A stretch of DNA of 64,000 bases, taken from positions 10,158 to 74,157 of the forward strand of contig NZ_MTKN01000040.1 of the NCBI RefSeq assembly GCF_001975825.1. The letters run 5' to 3'. Shown here piece by piece: positions 23,869 to 34,038 of the stretch; within the stretch, counting starts at the first letter, position 1; every line of letters starts with the position of its first letter. A program made the translations under genes and the position numbers. Source of the stretch: [Flexibacter] sp. ATCC 35208. Its GTDB lineage: Bacteria > Bacteroidota > Bacteroidia > Chitinophagales > Chitinophagaceae. The notes below the pieces were generated by a model. The model searched no databases. It saw only the letters and a program-made list of their open reading frames with translations, and had not been told where the DNA came from.

Positions 23869-24963
23869 TTATAAATAATTTACCGGGTTTGTTCGAATGG
23901 TAGATTTAAGAGGCGCAAAATTAGGGAATTTTTCAGTCAATATATGAAAAAATAAGTCAACCGTAAACTGCTCGCTCTCGAAATGTCCAACATCCGCTAT
24001 AACTATTTGATTTTCAGCGTCAAAAAACTCATGATATTTAAAGTCAGCCGAAATATATGCATCGGCGCCAGCTCCAATTGCCCTTTTCAGGAGGAAACTT
24101 CCGGCTCCTCCGCAGAGTGCCACCCTTTTAATTGGCTTGTTCCTGAGTGGGGTATACCGGACGCAACCGGTATCGAACTGCTGCTTCACGAACTTTAAAA
24201 ATGTCATCTCGTCCATCGGCGCTTCCAGCTCTCCTATCAGACCGGACCCAACCTGTGCGTACTCGTTTTCGAGTTTCACCACATCGTAGGCCACTTCTTC
24301 ATAAGGATGGCTGGCTAAAAGAGCCTTGATCACATATTGTTCCAAATATAAGGGAAAAATAACCTCGATCTTCGTTTCTGCTTCTAAATGGCGGCTTCCG
24401 ACCTCCCCAACATAAGGCTGGGTGCCCGCTCCGGCTTTAAAAGTTCCCTCTCCTGCCCCATTAAAGCTACATTCACTGTATGCGCCAATATGTCCGGCAC
24501 CAGCTGCAAATAATGCAGACCTGACATTTTCGGCAGATTCATGCGGTACAAAAGTGTATAATTTTCTTAATAACTCCTTTTTAGGCGCTAATACCCGGGT
24601 ATTTTTCAGGCTCAACCGCTGCCCCATCATCCCGCAGACCCCGTTTCTCACATTGTCCAGGTTGGTATGAGCTGCATATATAGCGATGTCATGTTTGATA
24701 GCTTTGATAGCCACCCGCTCTACGTAATTATTGCCATTTATCTTTTTCAGGCCACCAAATACAATGGGATGATGGGCCACGATCAGGTTGCATCCCTTGC
24801 TGATCGCCTCGTCTACCACCGCTTCTGTCGTATCCAGGGAGAGCAGTACCCCGGTTACCTCCCAGTCGCCACTGCCGAAGAGTAAACCGGCATTGTCATA
24901 GCTTTCCTGGTATTGTAATGGTGCAAATGCGGCGATGGCCGCTGTGATATCTTTAATTTTCAT
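23869..24963 (-). CDS. NIF3-family dinuclear metal-centre protein
   Basis: A 364-residue member of the NIF3/YqfO (GTP cyclohydrolase I type 2) family. The metal-ligand segments are visible: AHHPIVFGGLKK (about residues 63-74), HTNLDN, and DVGHFESE near the C-terminus. The family folds into a toroidal hexamer with a two-metal site. The middle of the protein (about 130-230) is an inserted PII/CutA-like domain, as in YqfO of Bacillus. The reaction it catalyses in vivo is unsettled. Start 24963 gives MKIKDITAAI. It is followed 9 bp later by the zinc-ribbon gene; this pair is common in Bacteroidota. Confidence 0.93.
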   Translation of the reverse strand: MKIKDITAAIAAFAPLQYQESYDNAGLLFGSGDWEVTGVLLSLDTTEAVVDEAISKGCNLIVAHHPIVFGGLKKINGNNYVERVAIKAIKHDIAIYAAHTNLDNVRNGVCGMMGQRLSLKNTRVLAPKKELLRKLYTFVPHESAENVRSALFAAGAGHIGAYSECSFNGAGEGTFKAGAGTQPYVGEVGSRHLEAETKIEVIFPLYLEQYVIKALLASHPYEEVAYDVVKLENEYAQVGSGLIGELEAPMDEMTFLKFVKQQFDTGCVRYTPLRNKPIKRVALCGGAGSFLLKRAIGAGADAYISADFKYHEFFDAENQIVIADVGHFESEQFTVDLFFHILTEKFPNFAPLKSTIRTNPVNYL

Positions 24964-25013
24964 GACAAGCAAATATGATGGGAATTATTTAAAATTGCAA
25001 AAAACTAACTGGC

Positions 25014-26522
25014 ATGACGACACAATCTTCGGGTGAATTGTACGCCTCGTACAAAACGAAAATGCAGCAGATCGCCGATATACGCAATGCGATTGCTGTG
25101 TTGGGATGGGATCAGGAAACTTACCTGCCTGAAAAAGGAGCCGCCTTTCGCGGGCAACAGATCACCACTCTCAGTTCTATGGCGCACGAGCTATTTACTG
25201 AAGATAAACTGGGTGAATTACTGACCACCCTGCATGCCCGTCAGGATATGGACATCATTGCTACTAAGAATATCGCCCTCTCCCTCGAGGACTATGAAAA
25301 GAATAAAAAGTACCCAGCCAGTTTTGTAGCTGAGTTATCTACCACGACCAATGAGTGCTACCATGCATGGATCAAGGCAAGAAAAGCAAACGACTACAAG
25401 ATCTTTGAACCCGTGCTGGCGAAAATGGTTGCGCTCAAAAAGCAGGAAGCAGACATACTGGGGTATAACGGGCATCCCTACAATGCACTGCTGAATGAAT
25501 ATGAAAAAGGGGCGAATACCTCCATGCTGGATACCATCTTTGCTGATGTAAAAGCGGCACTGGCCCCTTTATTAAAGCACATCGAATCAAAACCACAAGT
25601 CAATAAAGACTTCCTGCACCTGCACTACGACCGTAATGCACAATGGGCATTTGGGATTGAACTCCTGAAAGCCATGGGGTATGATATGAACGCCGGCAGA
25701 CAGGATATTTCAGAACATCCGTTTACCACCAGCTTCAACCCACAGGATGTAAGGGTCACTACCCGTATCGATGAAAAGGATTTTGGGAACATGACCTGGA
25801 GCTGTATCCACGAAGGTGGCCATGCCCTGTACGAACAGGGGTTGCCTGTAGATGGCTATGGACTACCATCCGGCGAAGCTGCGAGTTTAGGTATCCACGA
25901 ATCACAGTCAAGGCTGTGGGAGAACAATGTAGGTCGCAGCCTTCCTTTCTGGCAGCATCACTATGCAGCTTTGCAGGCGCGCTTTCCGGACAACCTGCAA
26001 AAAGTATCGCTGGATGATTTCTATAAAGCCATCAACCAGGTACGACCTTCCCTGATACGTACCGAAGCCGATGAACTGACTTATCATTTCCATGTAATGA
26101 TCCGGTATGAAATTGAAAAGGGATTACTGGATGGCACTTATTCTACCAAAGACCTGGATGAGGTCTGGAATAAATACTACAAGGAATACCTGCATGTAGA
26201 TGTACCTGATGATAATCAAGGTGTATTGCAGGATATTCACTGGTCACATGGTAGCTTCGGTTACTTCCCCACTTATTCACTGGGTAGTTTGTATGCCGCA
26301 CAGTTTTTCATCGCTGCCCAAAAGCAGATACCGGGATTGATTGAGCAGATTACAAAAGGAGATTATAAGCAGTTACTCACATGGTTACGTGATGAAATCC
26401 ACCACCACGGCAGGTATTACACCAGCAATGAATTGTGTGAAAAAGTAACGGGAGAACCACTGGCGTTTAAATACTTCCTGGATTACGCTACAGAAAAGTA
26501 TCACCACATTTATAATGTATAA
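25014..26522 (+). CDS. M32 family metallocarboxypeptidase (Taq type)
   Basis: A 502-residue zinc carboxypeptidase of MEROPS family M32. The zinc motif HEGGH is at 266-270 with the catalytic Glu267, and the third ligand lies in HESQSRLWEN (Glu296). RTEADELTYHFHVMIRYEIEK and HWSHGSFGYFPTYSLG are conserved family blocks. These cytosolic enzymes remove C-terminal residues (preferring not Pro, Asp, Glu). It is divergent from the NIF3 gene with a 50-bp gap that must hold both promoters, and is followed by a perfect terminator. Confidence 0.95.
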   Translation: MTTQSSGELYASYKTKMQQIADIRNAIAVLGWDQETYLPEKGAAFRGQQITTLSSMAHELFTEDKLGELLTTLHARQDMDIIATKNIALSLEDYEKNKKYPASFVAELSTTTNECYHAWIKARKANDYKIFEPVLAKMVALKKQEADILGYNGHPYNALLNEYEKGANTSMLDTIFADVKAALAPLLKHIESKPQVNKDFLHLHYDRNAQWAFGIELLKAMGYDMNAGRQDISEHPFTTSFNPQDVRVTTRIDEKDFGNMTWSCIHEGGHALYEQGLPVDGYGLPSGEAASLGIHESQSRLWENNVGRSLPFWQHHYAALQARFPDNLQKVSLDDFYKAINQVRPSLIRTEADELTYHFHVMIRYEIEKGLLDGTYSTKDLDEVWNKYYKEYLHVDVPDDNQGVLQDIHWSHGSFGYFPTYSLGSLYAAQFFIAAQKQIPGLIEQITKGDYKQLLTWLRDEIHHHGRYYTSNELCEKVTGEPLAFKYFLDYATEKYHHIYNV

Positions 26523-26526
26523 AACA

Positions 26527-26564
26527 AAAAGATGGTGTATCATTAGTATGATACACCATCTTTT
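26527..26564 (+). terminator. Terminator of the M32 peptidase gene
   Basis: 17-bp perfect stem (26527-26543 with 26548-26564, core GATGGTGTATCAT), TAGT loop, then TTTTAT; it starts 5 bp after the stop codon. Confidence 0.9.
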
Positions 26565-26703
26565 ATTCACGCAGGTGTTTAAACAATTCTCAGGAGGTTG
26601 ATATCACCTCTTTTGTTTGGATAATGGCTTGCTGGTATAGGGATACGGTCCAGCTAATAGCAATAAAATAAATTCAATTGGCCTCGGCTTGCCATAGATG
26701 ACG

Positions 26704-27366
26704 TTAGTTTAATTCTACGATGCCTGTTTTTCTCCAGACTTCCTGTCCTTCTTTGTACAGGATAAATGTAGGTAAGGTAGTAGCACCTAGTGTTTTAATC
26801 ACGTTCGTGTCTTTACTACCGTCTACTTTTAACAGCTTTACACCTGCATTTGCTTTTAAATAAGCAGCTACTACTGGCTCCATCTTTTGACAGGGAGGAC
26901 ACCAATCAGCGCTTATATAGATTAATACATCTCCTTCAGAGACCTTACCGGTAAAGTCGATCAGTGTAAGCTGAGGGGTATTTACGCCTCCTTCAACTGC
27001 AAGACCCGCCTGTTTCCAGGCAGTCAGACCACCGTCCAGTTCTACAACATTTGCGAATCCGGCTTCGCGCATTTTCTTTGCGGCGGCATTACTACGCGGT
27101 CCACTCAGGCAATACACATATACAGGCTGCTCCTTATTCAAGTATTTTATTCTCTCATTAAATTCTTCGTCATGTGTAAAGTCAGCCTGCATAGCATGCG
27201 GGAGGTGCCCACTACTGTACTCTGCCAAGGTACGTACATCAAATACCTGTACACCCGATTGTTTAATTCCTGTCTGAAATACGTCAGGTTTTACCACATT
27301 GTTATTCTGCGCATATACAGCAGTACTCACACATAAAATGAAAAAGCATATTATATACTTACACAT
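26704..27366 (-). CDS. Exported rhodanese-thioredoxin fusion protein
   Basis: A 220-residue protein with two fused domains. A signal peptide (about 1-20, ending VYAQ) sends it to the periplasm. Residues 25-110 are a rhodanese domain (VFDVRTLAEYSSGHLPHA, active-site Cys in YCLSGPRS). Residues 120-220 are a thioredoxin with the catalytic pair ADWCPPCQKM and the cis-Pro strand TTLPTFILYK. It probably handles disulfides or sulfane sulfur on envelope proteins. The ATG at 27366 is chosen as the start of the signal peptide. It is divergent from the giant PKD gene. Confidence 0.9.
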   Translation of the reverse strand: MCKYIICFFILCVSTAVYAQNNNVVKPDVFQTGIKQSGVQVFDVRTLAEYSSGHLPHAMQADFTHDEEFNERIKYLNKEQPVYVYCLSGPRSNAAAKKMREAGFANVVELDGGLTAWKQAGLAVEGGVNTPQLTLIDFTGKVSEGDVLIYISADWCPPCQKMEPVVAAYLKANAGVKLLKVDGSKDTNVIKTLGATTLPTFILYKEGQEVWRKTGIVELN

Positions 27367-27578
27367 CGTAAATTTGCTGTATATTGTTGAGCTCGTGCCA
27401 ACAGTTAAAGCTGGAATAACTTTTGTGTGATTTTCTTTTCTACTCTGAACCATTAACAATTTGTTTACGTTTACTTAACGTTAGACTTATACGGGTATAA
27501 CGTTAAAAAATTGAACCTTTATTTTTTAAAAACCTATGCTACTGTCGGAAGCCGAACGACACTAGCCATATCCGGAGA

Positions 27579-30500
27579 ATGAAACACCAACGCCTAAGCC
27601 TTTTTGTCCGCACCTGGTATGCTGTTGCATACACGTGTGTAATGGTCCTGCTCTCTGCCTTCAGCGTCCAGGCACAAAACACAGCAGCATTTACTGCTGA
27701 TAATTTTACAGGATGTGGGACTGCCTATGTACAATTTATTAATCAGTCTACTACAGGAGGCACAGCTTCCTGGGATTTTGGGGATGGAGGAGCCAAATCG
27801 ATACTCTGGAACCCAACCCGATCCTTTACTAAACCTGGTACATACACTGTAACTCTTACAGTTACGTTTGCAGACGGTACTAAAGGGACCGCTACCCATA
27901 CTGTAAATGTATATAAAAAACCAACAGCACAGTTTACTACTGATGTTACCAGTGGTTGTACACCTTTACCTGTTAAATTTACAGACCAGTCTACCGCAGG
28001 TGATGGTACGATTAGTAGTGTGAACTGGGATTTTGGGGATGGTAACGGAGCTACGGGTAGTACTGCTAACTATACTTATAATGTAGGAGGCGACTATTCT
28101 GCTACGACTATCGTGACCAATAGCTATGGTTGTACCAATAGCTATTCACAGATTATTCATGCGAACGCTACCCCTCAGACAGCATTTACCAGCAATACCC
28201 AGGGTAGCTGTAAAGCGCCGCTGAACGTTACTTTTACTAACAATACGACGATCAATACCACTGGAAATCCGGGCATTACGTACCTCTGGAACTTTGGAGA
28301 CGGTAGTACCAGCAGCGACATGAACCCGATTCATACGTACACGGCAGAAGGAAAATACACCGTTACGCTAACGGCTACTTCCGCGGATGGATGTTCACAA
28401 ACGCTCACACAAACGGAGTATATCCAGATCGCTACGATCGCAGCGGACTTTACTATAGCAGAGAGTCTTTGTAAGGGAACGACTCTCCATTTTACCAATA
28501 CTACTCAGCCAGCTCCGCAGACCGCTACCTGGACTTTTTCAGATGGCGATGTGCAAAATACAATTGACGCAGTCAAGACTTTTAATACTACTGGTACCTA
28601 TACGGTCACATTACAGGCACTGACACAGGATGGTTGTCAGGCAAATGTGACAAAGACTTTCACCATCTCGGATATTCCTACAGCTACGATTACCGCAGCA
28701 CCCATTACCGCATGTGCCGTTCCTGCCAATGTGAGCTTTACGGGTGTAACCACCGGTGCTACCAGCTGGGAATGGGATTTTAACGATGGTACTTCTTCTA
28801 CTGTACAAAATCTTACACATACTTATACTGCCGAAGGCAGTTATACCGTTTCCCTGCAAGCCAGCAATGCTGCGGGTTGTACAACAACCACCTACCAAAC
28901 CATCTCTGTACAGAAACCAATTCTGAGTATAGATGGTTTACCAAATGGTTGTGTGCCGTTGGATGATACCTTCACTCCTATCGTGGCTACTGCCGATCCG
29001 GTAGTCAGCTGGTCATGGGATTTTGGCGATGGCAGCACTTCTACAGCAAAGATACCGACACATACTTTCACCGCACAAGGTGATTATATCGTTACCTTAA
29101 CGATTACTACACAGGGTGGTTGTACGCAGACCGCTACTTTCCCGGTGCAGGTGGGCACACCAGTGGCAGTAGATTTCACAGTAGATCAAACAACTGGTTG
29201 TCAACCAACTATTTTCCATTTCACTAATACATCTGTTCCTGCGGGTACTGCATGGGAATGGACTTTCGAGGAATCAGGCAATACCGGCAATGGTTCTTCT
29301 TCTCTGGAAGATCCGACTTATGTATGGACAAGCATCGGTACACATACGGTGATACTAACGGTTATCAATAATGGTTGCCGGCAGACACTCACCAAAACGG
29401 ATCTGATCACTATCTATCCGCCATCTGCTGCATTCCTTGTACAAACAGTGAATTGTGCGAATATCTACTCCCGTACTTTCACCGATAAATCTGACTTTGG
29501 TACAAGTACGACTAAATTATGGAACTGGGATTTCGGCGATGGTACGTCTTCTACCGCCCAGAGTCCAACACATGTGTATACTGCAGGTGGTACATATACT
29601 GTGACGCTCACAGTCGATAATGGTAGCTGTCAGTCAGTATACAAAACGACAGTGACCATCATTGATGAAACACCCAAGATCTATTCAGATGTCACTACCA
29701 TTTGTAAAAATGGTACCGTGAATTTCGCCATGGATCCCGTAACGGCCAGCCATTTCGCCAGCTACCTGTGGAACTTTGGCGATGGTAATACTTACAATGC
29801 ACCGGCACAGGGCCCTATCGGTTATGTATATCCCACACCTGGCGATTATACGGCCAGCCTGGTGCTGACAGATGTATACGGTTGTCTGCACACTTCCAAT
29901 ACGATTCCGATTTCTGTGAATGGCGCAAATGCGAAATTCAGCATTGATACCAAACAGTGTAGAAATGTTCCGGTGAGCTTTACTGATCAATCTACTACCA
30001 AGACAGGTAATACCATTGTATCCTGGACATGGGATTATGGAGATGGCAGCACTCCGGAGACTTACACTACTGCACCTACCAATATCACACATACTTATTC
30101 AGCGATCAATGACTACCCTGTTACACTGACCGTAAAAGACAATACCGGTTGTGAAGACAGTTATACAGCAACTGTACGTATTGCAAATATGATTGCGGCA
30201 TTTGGTGGTCCGGACAGCATTGCATGTCTGAATACTCCATATCAGTTCTCTAACTCATCCATTACAACACCACTCACTTACCAGTGGGACTTTGGTGATG
30301 GCACGACCAGTACAGATGCGACTCCTGCACATACTTATACATTGCCAGGCAAGTATACGGTATCGCTGATCATAGCTAACACTACTGGTTGTAGCGATAC
30401 GATCACTACTGTTGACTACCTGCGTGTACCTGACCCGATTGCTGACTTCAGCTTCCCGCCGGTAGCGGCTGATGTATGTCCGCCAGTAAAAATTCAGTTT

Positions 30501-32450
30501 ACCAACCTCTCCTCTGATTATGTAAGTTCTGCATGGAGCTTTGGAGACGTGAGTAGTTCTACAGAACAGGATCCGCTGCATAACTATATTAAGCCAGGTA
30601 CATTTGATATCACACTCACAGTTTATTCACAGGGTGGTTGTGCGAGCGCGGTAGCAGGACCAAAAACTATTTCTATCGCCGGACCAAATGGTAGCTTCAC
30701 TGTTGCACCTGAAACAGGATGTTATCCACTGACGGTGACGATGAATGCCAATTCTACTGCGGCTATTAAATATATCTGGGACTTTGGCGATGGTCATTCA
30801 GCCACCACCACTACACCGACTTCTCCATCTTACACTTATCCACAGGAAGGTGTGTATTACCCGGTTGTATTGCTGGAAGATGACAGAGGTTGTCGCGTAG
30901 CGGCAGATGGTGATTCAAAAGTAATTGCTGATAAAGTGGCGGCTAACTTTGGTACGGATGTTACCCAGGCTTGTGATGGTGGTACTGTATTCTTCACCGA
31001 TTCATCCAGCAGCGTTTCTTCAGAACTGGGTATGGCTATGACCTATGCATGGGATTTTGGTGTCACTACCAAAACTGATGATGTGAGTACAGATCAGACA
31101 CCTTCTTATATATATGATGCGCCAGGTACTTACAATGTGAAACTGACAACGACCAGTTTTTATGGTTGTGTGAGCACTATCGAAAAAGCGATTGTGGTAG
31201 AACCTAAACCAGTAGCGGTGATCGATACACTGGGGCCATTGTGTACAGGTGCGACTATGCAGCTAGTGGGTCATGAAACTAAGAATATACCTGATACCAA
31301 ATGGAGCTGGCAGATACTGGGACAAAACTATTTAGTACAAACACCACCTGCTACCACCTTTAACCAGGCAGGAGATCAGTTAATTACACTGACGATCACT
31401 ACTGCCAGCGGTATTTGTAGCAGCACAGCTACGAGAACGGTGAGTGTATTAGATTATCCTGCACTGAATCCGAACCCGGCGAGCGCCAGCATTTGCCGTG
31501 GTGCTTCTATCACACTCAATGCAAATACAGATGCCGGTGTGACTATCAACTGGACAGATTATAAGATCAATGACATTCATAGTGCAAGTCCGGTAGTCAG
31601 TCCGGAAATAGATACGACCTATCATGTATCAGTGGTAAATGCAGCAGGTTGTAAGGTGGAAGGAGATGTACCGGTTATGGTATCTCAACCATTCCAGGTA
31701 ACTGTTACAGATACCTTTATCTGTAAAGGTGGTTCTGCACAACTGCATGCATCAGGTGCGACTTCTTATTCCTGGTCTCCTGCTACAGGGTTGAGCAATG
31801 CTGCGGGTCAGAACCCGATGGCTTACCCGGATACGACCACTACTTATACGGTGACAGGATATGGTAAGGACGCCTGCTTTACTTCGCAGGCGACAGCGTT
31901 GGTAACTGTACATGCGTTGCCGGTAGTGAATGCAGGTCCGGATCTGACATTGGCTACAGGTAACAGTTACCTGATTCCGACTACAGGTAGTGCTGATATT
32001 ACTAACATTGAATGGTGGCCGGTGAATTACCTGGATTGTGTAGACTGTCTGCAACCTACAGCTACACCAAAGACGACGACGACTTATACTGTAACGGCGA
32101 CGAATACATATGGCTGTAAGGGTGTGGATGATATTACCATCAAGATGGTATGTGAATCAGGCAATACCTGGCTGCCAAATACCTTTACACCTAATGGCGA
32201 TGGACAGAATGATATCTTCTACATCAGAGGTAAGGGGATCAAAACCGTAAAATCATGGAGAATATATAACCGTTGGGGACAACTTGTATTTGAGCGGACA
32301 AACTTTAGCGTAGAAGACATTACAAGTGGATGGGATGGAAAAGTGAAAGGCGTACTTGTGAACCCGGATGTGTTTGTATATGTAGCCGAGGTAGTGTGCG
32401 ATACAAATGAAGACTTTACCCTGAAAGGTAACGTGATGCTGTTACGTTAA
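27579..32450 (+). CDS. Giant PKD-repeat adhesin with T9SS type B sorting domain
   Basis: A 1623-residue surface protein. A signal peptide (ends VQAQ) is followed by about 14 PKD-like Ig modules, each with a (W)(D/N)FGDG turn, for example SWDFGDGGA near residue 70 and EWDFNDGTS near 405. From about residue 1195 come non-canonical Ig-like modules. The last 90 residues are the gliding-motility-associated/CHU C-terminal domain: LPNTFTPNGDGQNDIF, SWRIYNRWGQLVFE and a closing NVMLLR. Such proteins cross the outer membrane by T9SS and need a PorP/SprF partner, encoded next door (39 bp later). The regular Cys pair around each module suggests disulfide cross-bracing. Likely role: adhesion, motility or matrix. 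Confidence 0.93.
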   Translation: MKHQRLSLFVRTWYAVAYTCVMVLLSAFSVQAQNTAAFTADNFTGCGTAYVQFINQSTTGGTASWDFGDGGAKSILWNPTRSFTKPGTYTVTLTVTFADGTKGTATHTVNVYKKPTAQFTTDVTSGCTPLPVKFTDQSTAGDGTISSVNWDFGDGNGATGSTANYTYNVGGDYSATTIVTNSYGCTNSYSQIIHANATPQTAFTSNTQGSCKAPLNVTFTNNTTINTTGNPGITYLWNFGDGSTSSDMNPIHTYTAEGKYTVTLTATSADGCSQTLTQTEYIQIATIAADFTIAESLCKGTTLHFTNTTQPAPQTATWTFSDGDVQNTIDAVKTFNTTGTYTVTLQALTQDGCQANVTKTFTISDIPTATITAAPITACAVPANVSFTGVTTGATSWEWDFNDGTSSTVQNLTHTYTAEGSYTVSLQASNAAGCTTTTYQTISVQKPILSIDGLPNGCVPLDDTFTPIVATADPVVSWSWDFGDGSTSTAKIPTHTFTAQGDYIVTLTITTQGGCTQTATFPVQVGTPVAVDFTVDQTTGCQPTIFHFTNTSVPAGTAWEWTFEESGNTGNGSSSLEDPTYVWTSIGTHTVILTVINNGCRQTLTKTDLITIYPPSAAFLVQTVNCANIYSRTFTDKSDFGTSTTKLWNWDFGDGTSSTAQSPTHVYTAGGTYTVTLTVDNGSCQSVYKTTVTIIDETPKIYSDVTTICKNGTVNFAMDPVTASHFASYLWNFGDGNTYNAPAQGPIGYVYPTPGDYTASLVLTDVYGCLHTSNTIPISVNGANAKFSIDTKQCRNVPVSFTDQSTTKTGNTIVSWTWDYGDGSTPETYTTAPTNITHTYSAINDYPVTLTVKDNTGCEDSYTATVRIANMIAAFGGPDSIACLNTPYQFSNSSITTPLTYQWDFGDGTTSTDATPAHTYTLPGKYTVSLIIANTTGCSDTITTVDYLRVPDPIADFSFPPVAADVCPPVKIQFTNLSSDYVSSAWSFGDVSSSTEQDPLHNYIKPGTFDITLTVYSQGGCASAVAGPKTISIAGPNGSFTVAPETGCYPLTVTMNANSTAAIKYIWDFGDGHSATTTTPTSPSYTYPQEGVYYPVVLLEDDRGCRVAADGDSKVIADKVAANFGTDVTQACDGGTVFFTDSSSSVSSELGMAMTYAWDFGVTTKTDDVSTDQTPSYIYDAPGTYNVKLTTTSFYGCVSTIEKAIVVEPKPVAVIDTLGPLCTGATMQLVGHETKNIPDTKWSWQILGQNYLVQTPPATTFNQAGDQLITLTITTASGICSSTATRTVSVLDYPALNPNPASASICRGASITLNANTDAGVTINWTDYKINDIHSASPVVSPEIDTTYHVSVVNAAGCKVEGDVPVMVSQPFQVTVTDTFICKGGSAQLHASGATSYSWSPATGLSNAAGQNPMAYPDTTTTYTVTGYGKDACFTSQATALVTVHALPVVNAGPDLTLATGNSYLIPTTGSADITNIEWWPVNYLDCVDCLQPTATPKTTTTYTVTATNTYGCKGVDDITIKMVCESGNTWLPNTFTPNGDGQNDIFYIRGKGIKTVKSWRIYNRWGQLVFERTNFSVEDITSGWDGKVKGVLVNPDVFVYVAEVVCDTNEDFTLKGNVMLLR

Positions 32451-32488
32451 ACGGCGATTACCAGATTCCTATTTAAAATTTGCCAAGC

Positions 32489-33520
32489 ATGAGAAGGACT
32501 TGTAGAAAGCTGTTTGTGGCACTTTGTTTATGTCTGAGTTCCAGACTGATGGCACAGGATATTCACCTGTCGCAATTTTATGAAACCCCCATTCTGCGTA
32601 ACCCTGCGCTGATAGGCATCTTTAACGGAGACTACCGCGTACAGGCAGTGTACAGGAACCAGTGGAACAGTGTGACTATTCCCTACCAGACAGGGGCAGT
32701 GAGCGGGGAACTGAAATTTCCGGTAGGCCGTGGAGAGGATTTTCTCACCACAGGTGCGCAATTCACTTATGACAGAGCTGGTACGGCACGATTACAGTCT
32801 GTGCAGATTTTGCCAGCCATCAACTACCATAAGTCAATGAGTGATGTGAAGAACATGTTCCTCTCAGTTGGTTTCATGGGAGGTTTTGTGCAAAGACAGT
32901 TCGATGCCACCAAGCTCACTTTCAATAACCAGTATACCAATGGTCGCTATGATCCCTCTGTAGCCAGTGGTGAAGAAGGCAGACTGGCACTGCGTGGATA
33001 TGGTTACTGGGATGCCGGTGCAGGTATTAGTTTCAACAGTACAATTGGTGAAGACGTCAATTATTATATAGGTGCGGCCATGTTTCACTTTACACGTCCA
33101 AGGGTGTCCTTTTATAAGGACAATAGTATTGTGATGGATCCAAAGTATACCTTCAATGCGGGTATTACCATTCCAATGGAAGACAGGTTGAAACTGATTG
33201 CGCAGTACAACCAGATTCATGAAGGGTCGTATTCGGAGTATAATGGAGGTGCCATTCTGGGTTATATGTTATATGACGAGGGTCTGGAAAGTACAAGGGG
33301 TATATACGGCGGATTGTTTGTGCGGTGGGGAGATGCGATCATTCCTACCATGCGCCTGGATATGGACAAGTACGAGATCAGTATGACATACGACTGTAAT
33401 ATTTCAAAACTGAAAACGGCGAGTCAGAGTTTTGGGGGATTTGAGCTGGCACTGGTATTCAAAGGGTTCCTGAATAGCAGGAACAGTACGTTGGATGCAG
33501 TGCATTGTCCAAGATTTTAA
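32489..33520 (+). CDS. PorP/SprF family type IX secretion membrane protein
   Basis: A 343-residue outer-membrane barrel. Signal peptide (MRRTCRKLFVALCLCLSSRLMAQ), then the family opening DIHLSQFYETPILRNPALIGIF with YRVQAVYRNQWNSV and the conserved end with CPRF. In Flavobacterium johnsoniae SprF is needed for secretion of the adhesin SprB; the adjacent giant PKD adhesin is the probable client here. The ATG at 32489 is preferred over an upstream TTG. The same adhesin-PorP arrangement recurs at 49-54 kb. Confidence 0.93.
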   Translation: MRRTCRKLFVALCLCLSSRLMAQDIHLSQFYETPILRNPALIGIFNGDYRVQAVYRNQWNSVTIPYQTGAVSGELKFPVGRGEDFLTTGAQFTYDRAGTARLQSVQILPAINYHKSMSDVKNMFLSVGFMGGFVQRQFDATKLTFNNQYTNGRYDPSVASGEEGRLALRGYGYWDAGAGISFNSTIGEDVNYYIGAAMFHFTRPRVSFYKDNSIVMDPKYTFNAGITIPMEDRLKLIAQYNQIHEGSYSEYNGGAILGYMLYDEGLESTRGIYGGLFVRWGDAIIPTMRLDMDKYEISMTYDCNISKLKTASQSFGGFELALVFKGFLNSRNSTLDAVHCPRF

Positions 33521-33540
33521 TTCCCTTATTAATCCTTTAC

Positions 33541-33548
33541 TATATTTG
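33541..33548 (+). promoter_or_regulatory. -7 promoter element (TATATTTG) for the peroxiredoxin gene
   Basis: Exact TAnnTTTG match 20 bp before the ATG at 33568, supporting that start. Confidence 0.65.
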
Positions 33549-33567
33549 CCAGTCTAAAAAATATAAA

Positions 33568-34038
33568 ATGAGCATTGCAATCGGCACAAAAGCACCAGCT
33601 TTTTCTCTGAATGATACTGAGAAGAAAAAAGTAACCCTGGAAGATTTCAAAGGACAGAATCTGGTTATCCTTTTCTTTCCATTGGCATTTACCAGTGTAT
33701 GTACAGCAGAACTGTGCAGTGTAAGAGATACCCTGGCTACTTATAACAGTTTGAATACTGCGGTAGTAGGTATTTCTGTAGACTCTCCGTTCACCCTGGG
33801 TAAATTTAAGGCAGAGCAGAACCTGAACTTCCCATTGCTGTCTGACTTCAATAAGGAGGCATCCCAGGCTTATGGTGCTTATTATGACAACTTTGTACTG
33901 GACCTGAAAGGGGTATCCAAGAGAGCGGCTTTCGTAGTAGACAAAGAAGGTACTGTGAAGTATGCACAGGTGCTCGAGTCTGCTGGTGATCTGCCAGATT
34001 TTGAAGCAATAAAGAAAACACTGGCTGAGTTGCAATAA
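33568..34038 (+). CDS. Peroxiredoxin (AhpC/TSA family)
   Basis: A 156-residue thiol peroxidase. The active-site segment PLAFTSVCTAELCSVRD (about residues 38-54) holds the peroxidatic Cys45 and a second Cys four residues later. The rest has the thioredoxin-like fold (PLLSDFNKEASQAYG, AAFVVDKEGTVKY). It reduces peroxides, with thioredoxin or another thiol donor. The sequence is closest to the AhpE/BCP-like groups by pattern; the exact class is not certain. The ATG at 33568 is chosen on promoter position and the canonical MSIAIGTKAPAF start. Confidence 0.92.
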   Translation: MSIAIGTKAPAFSLNDTEKKKVTLEDFKGQNLVILFFPLAFTSVCTAELCSVRDTLATYNSLNTAVVGISVDSPFTLGKFKAEQNLNFPLLSDFNKEASQAYGAYYDNFVLDLKGVSKRAAFVVDKEGTVKYAQVLESAGDLPDFEAIKKTLAELQ

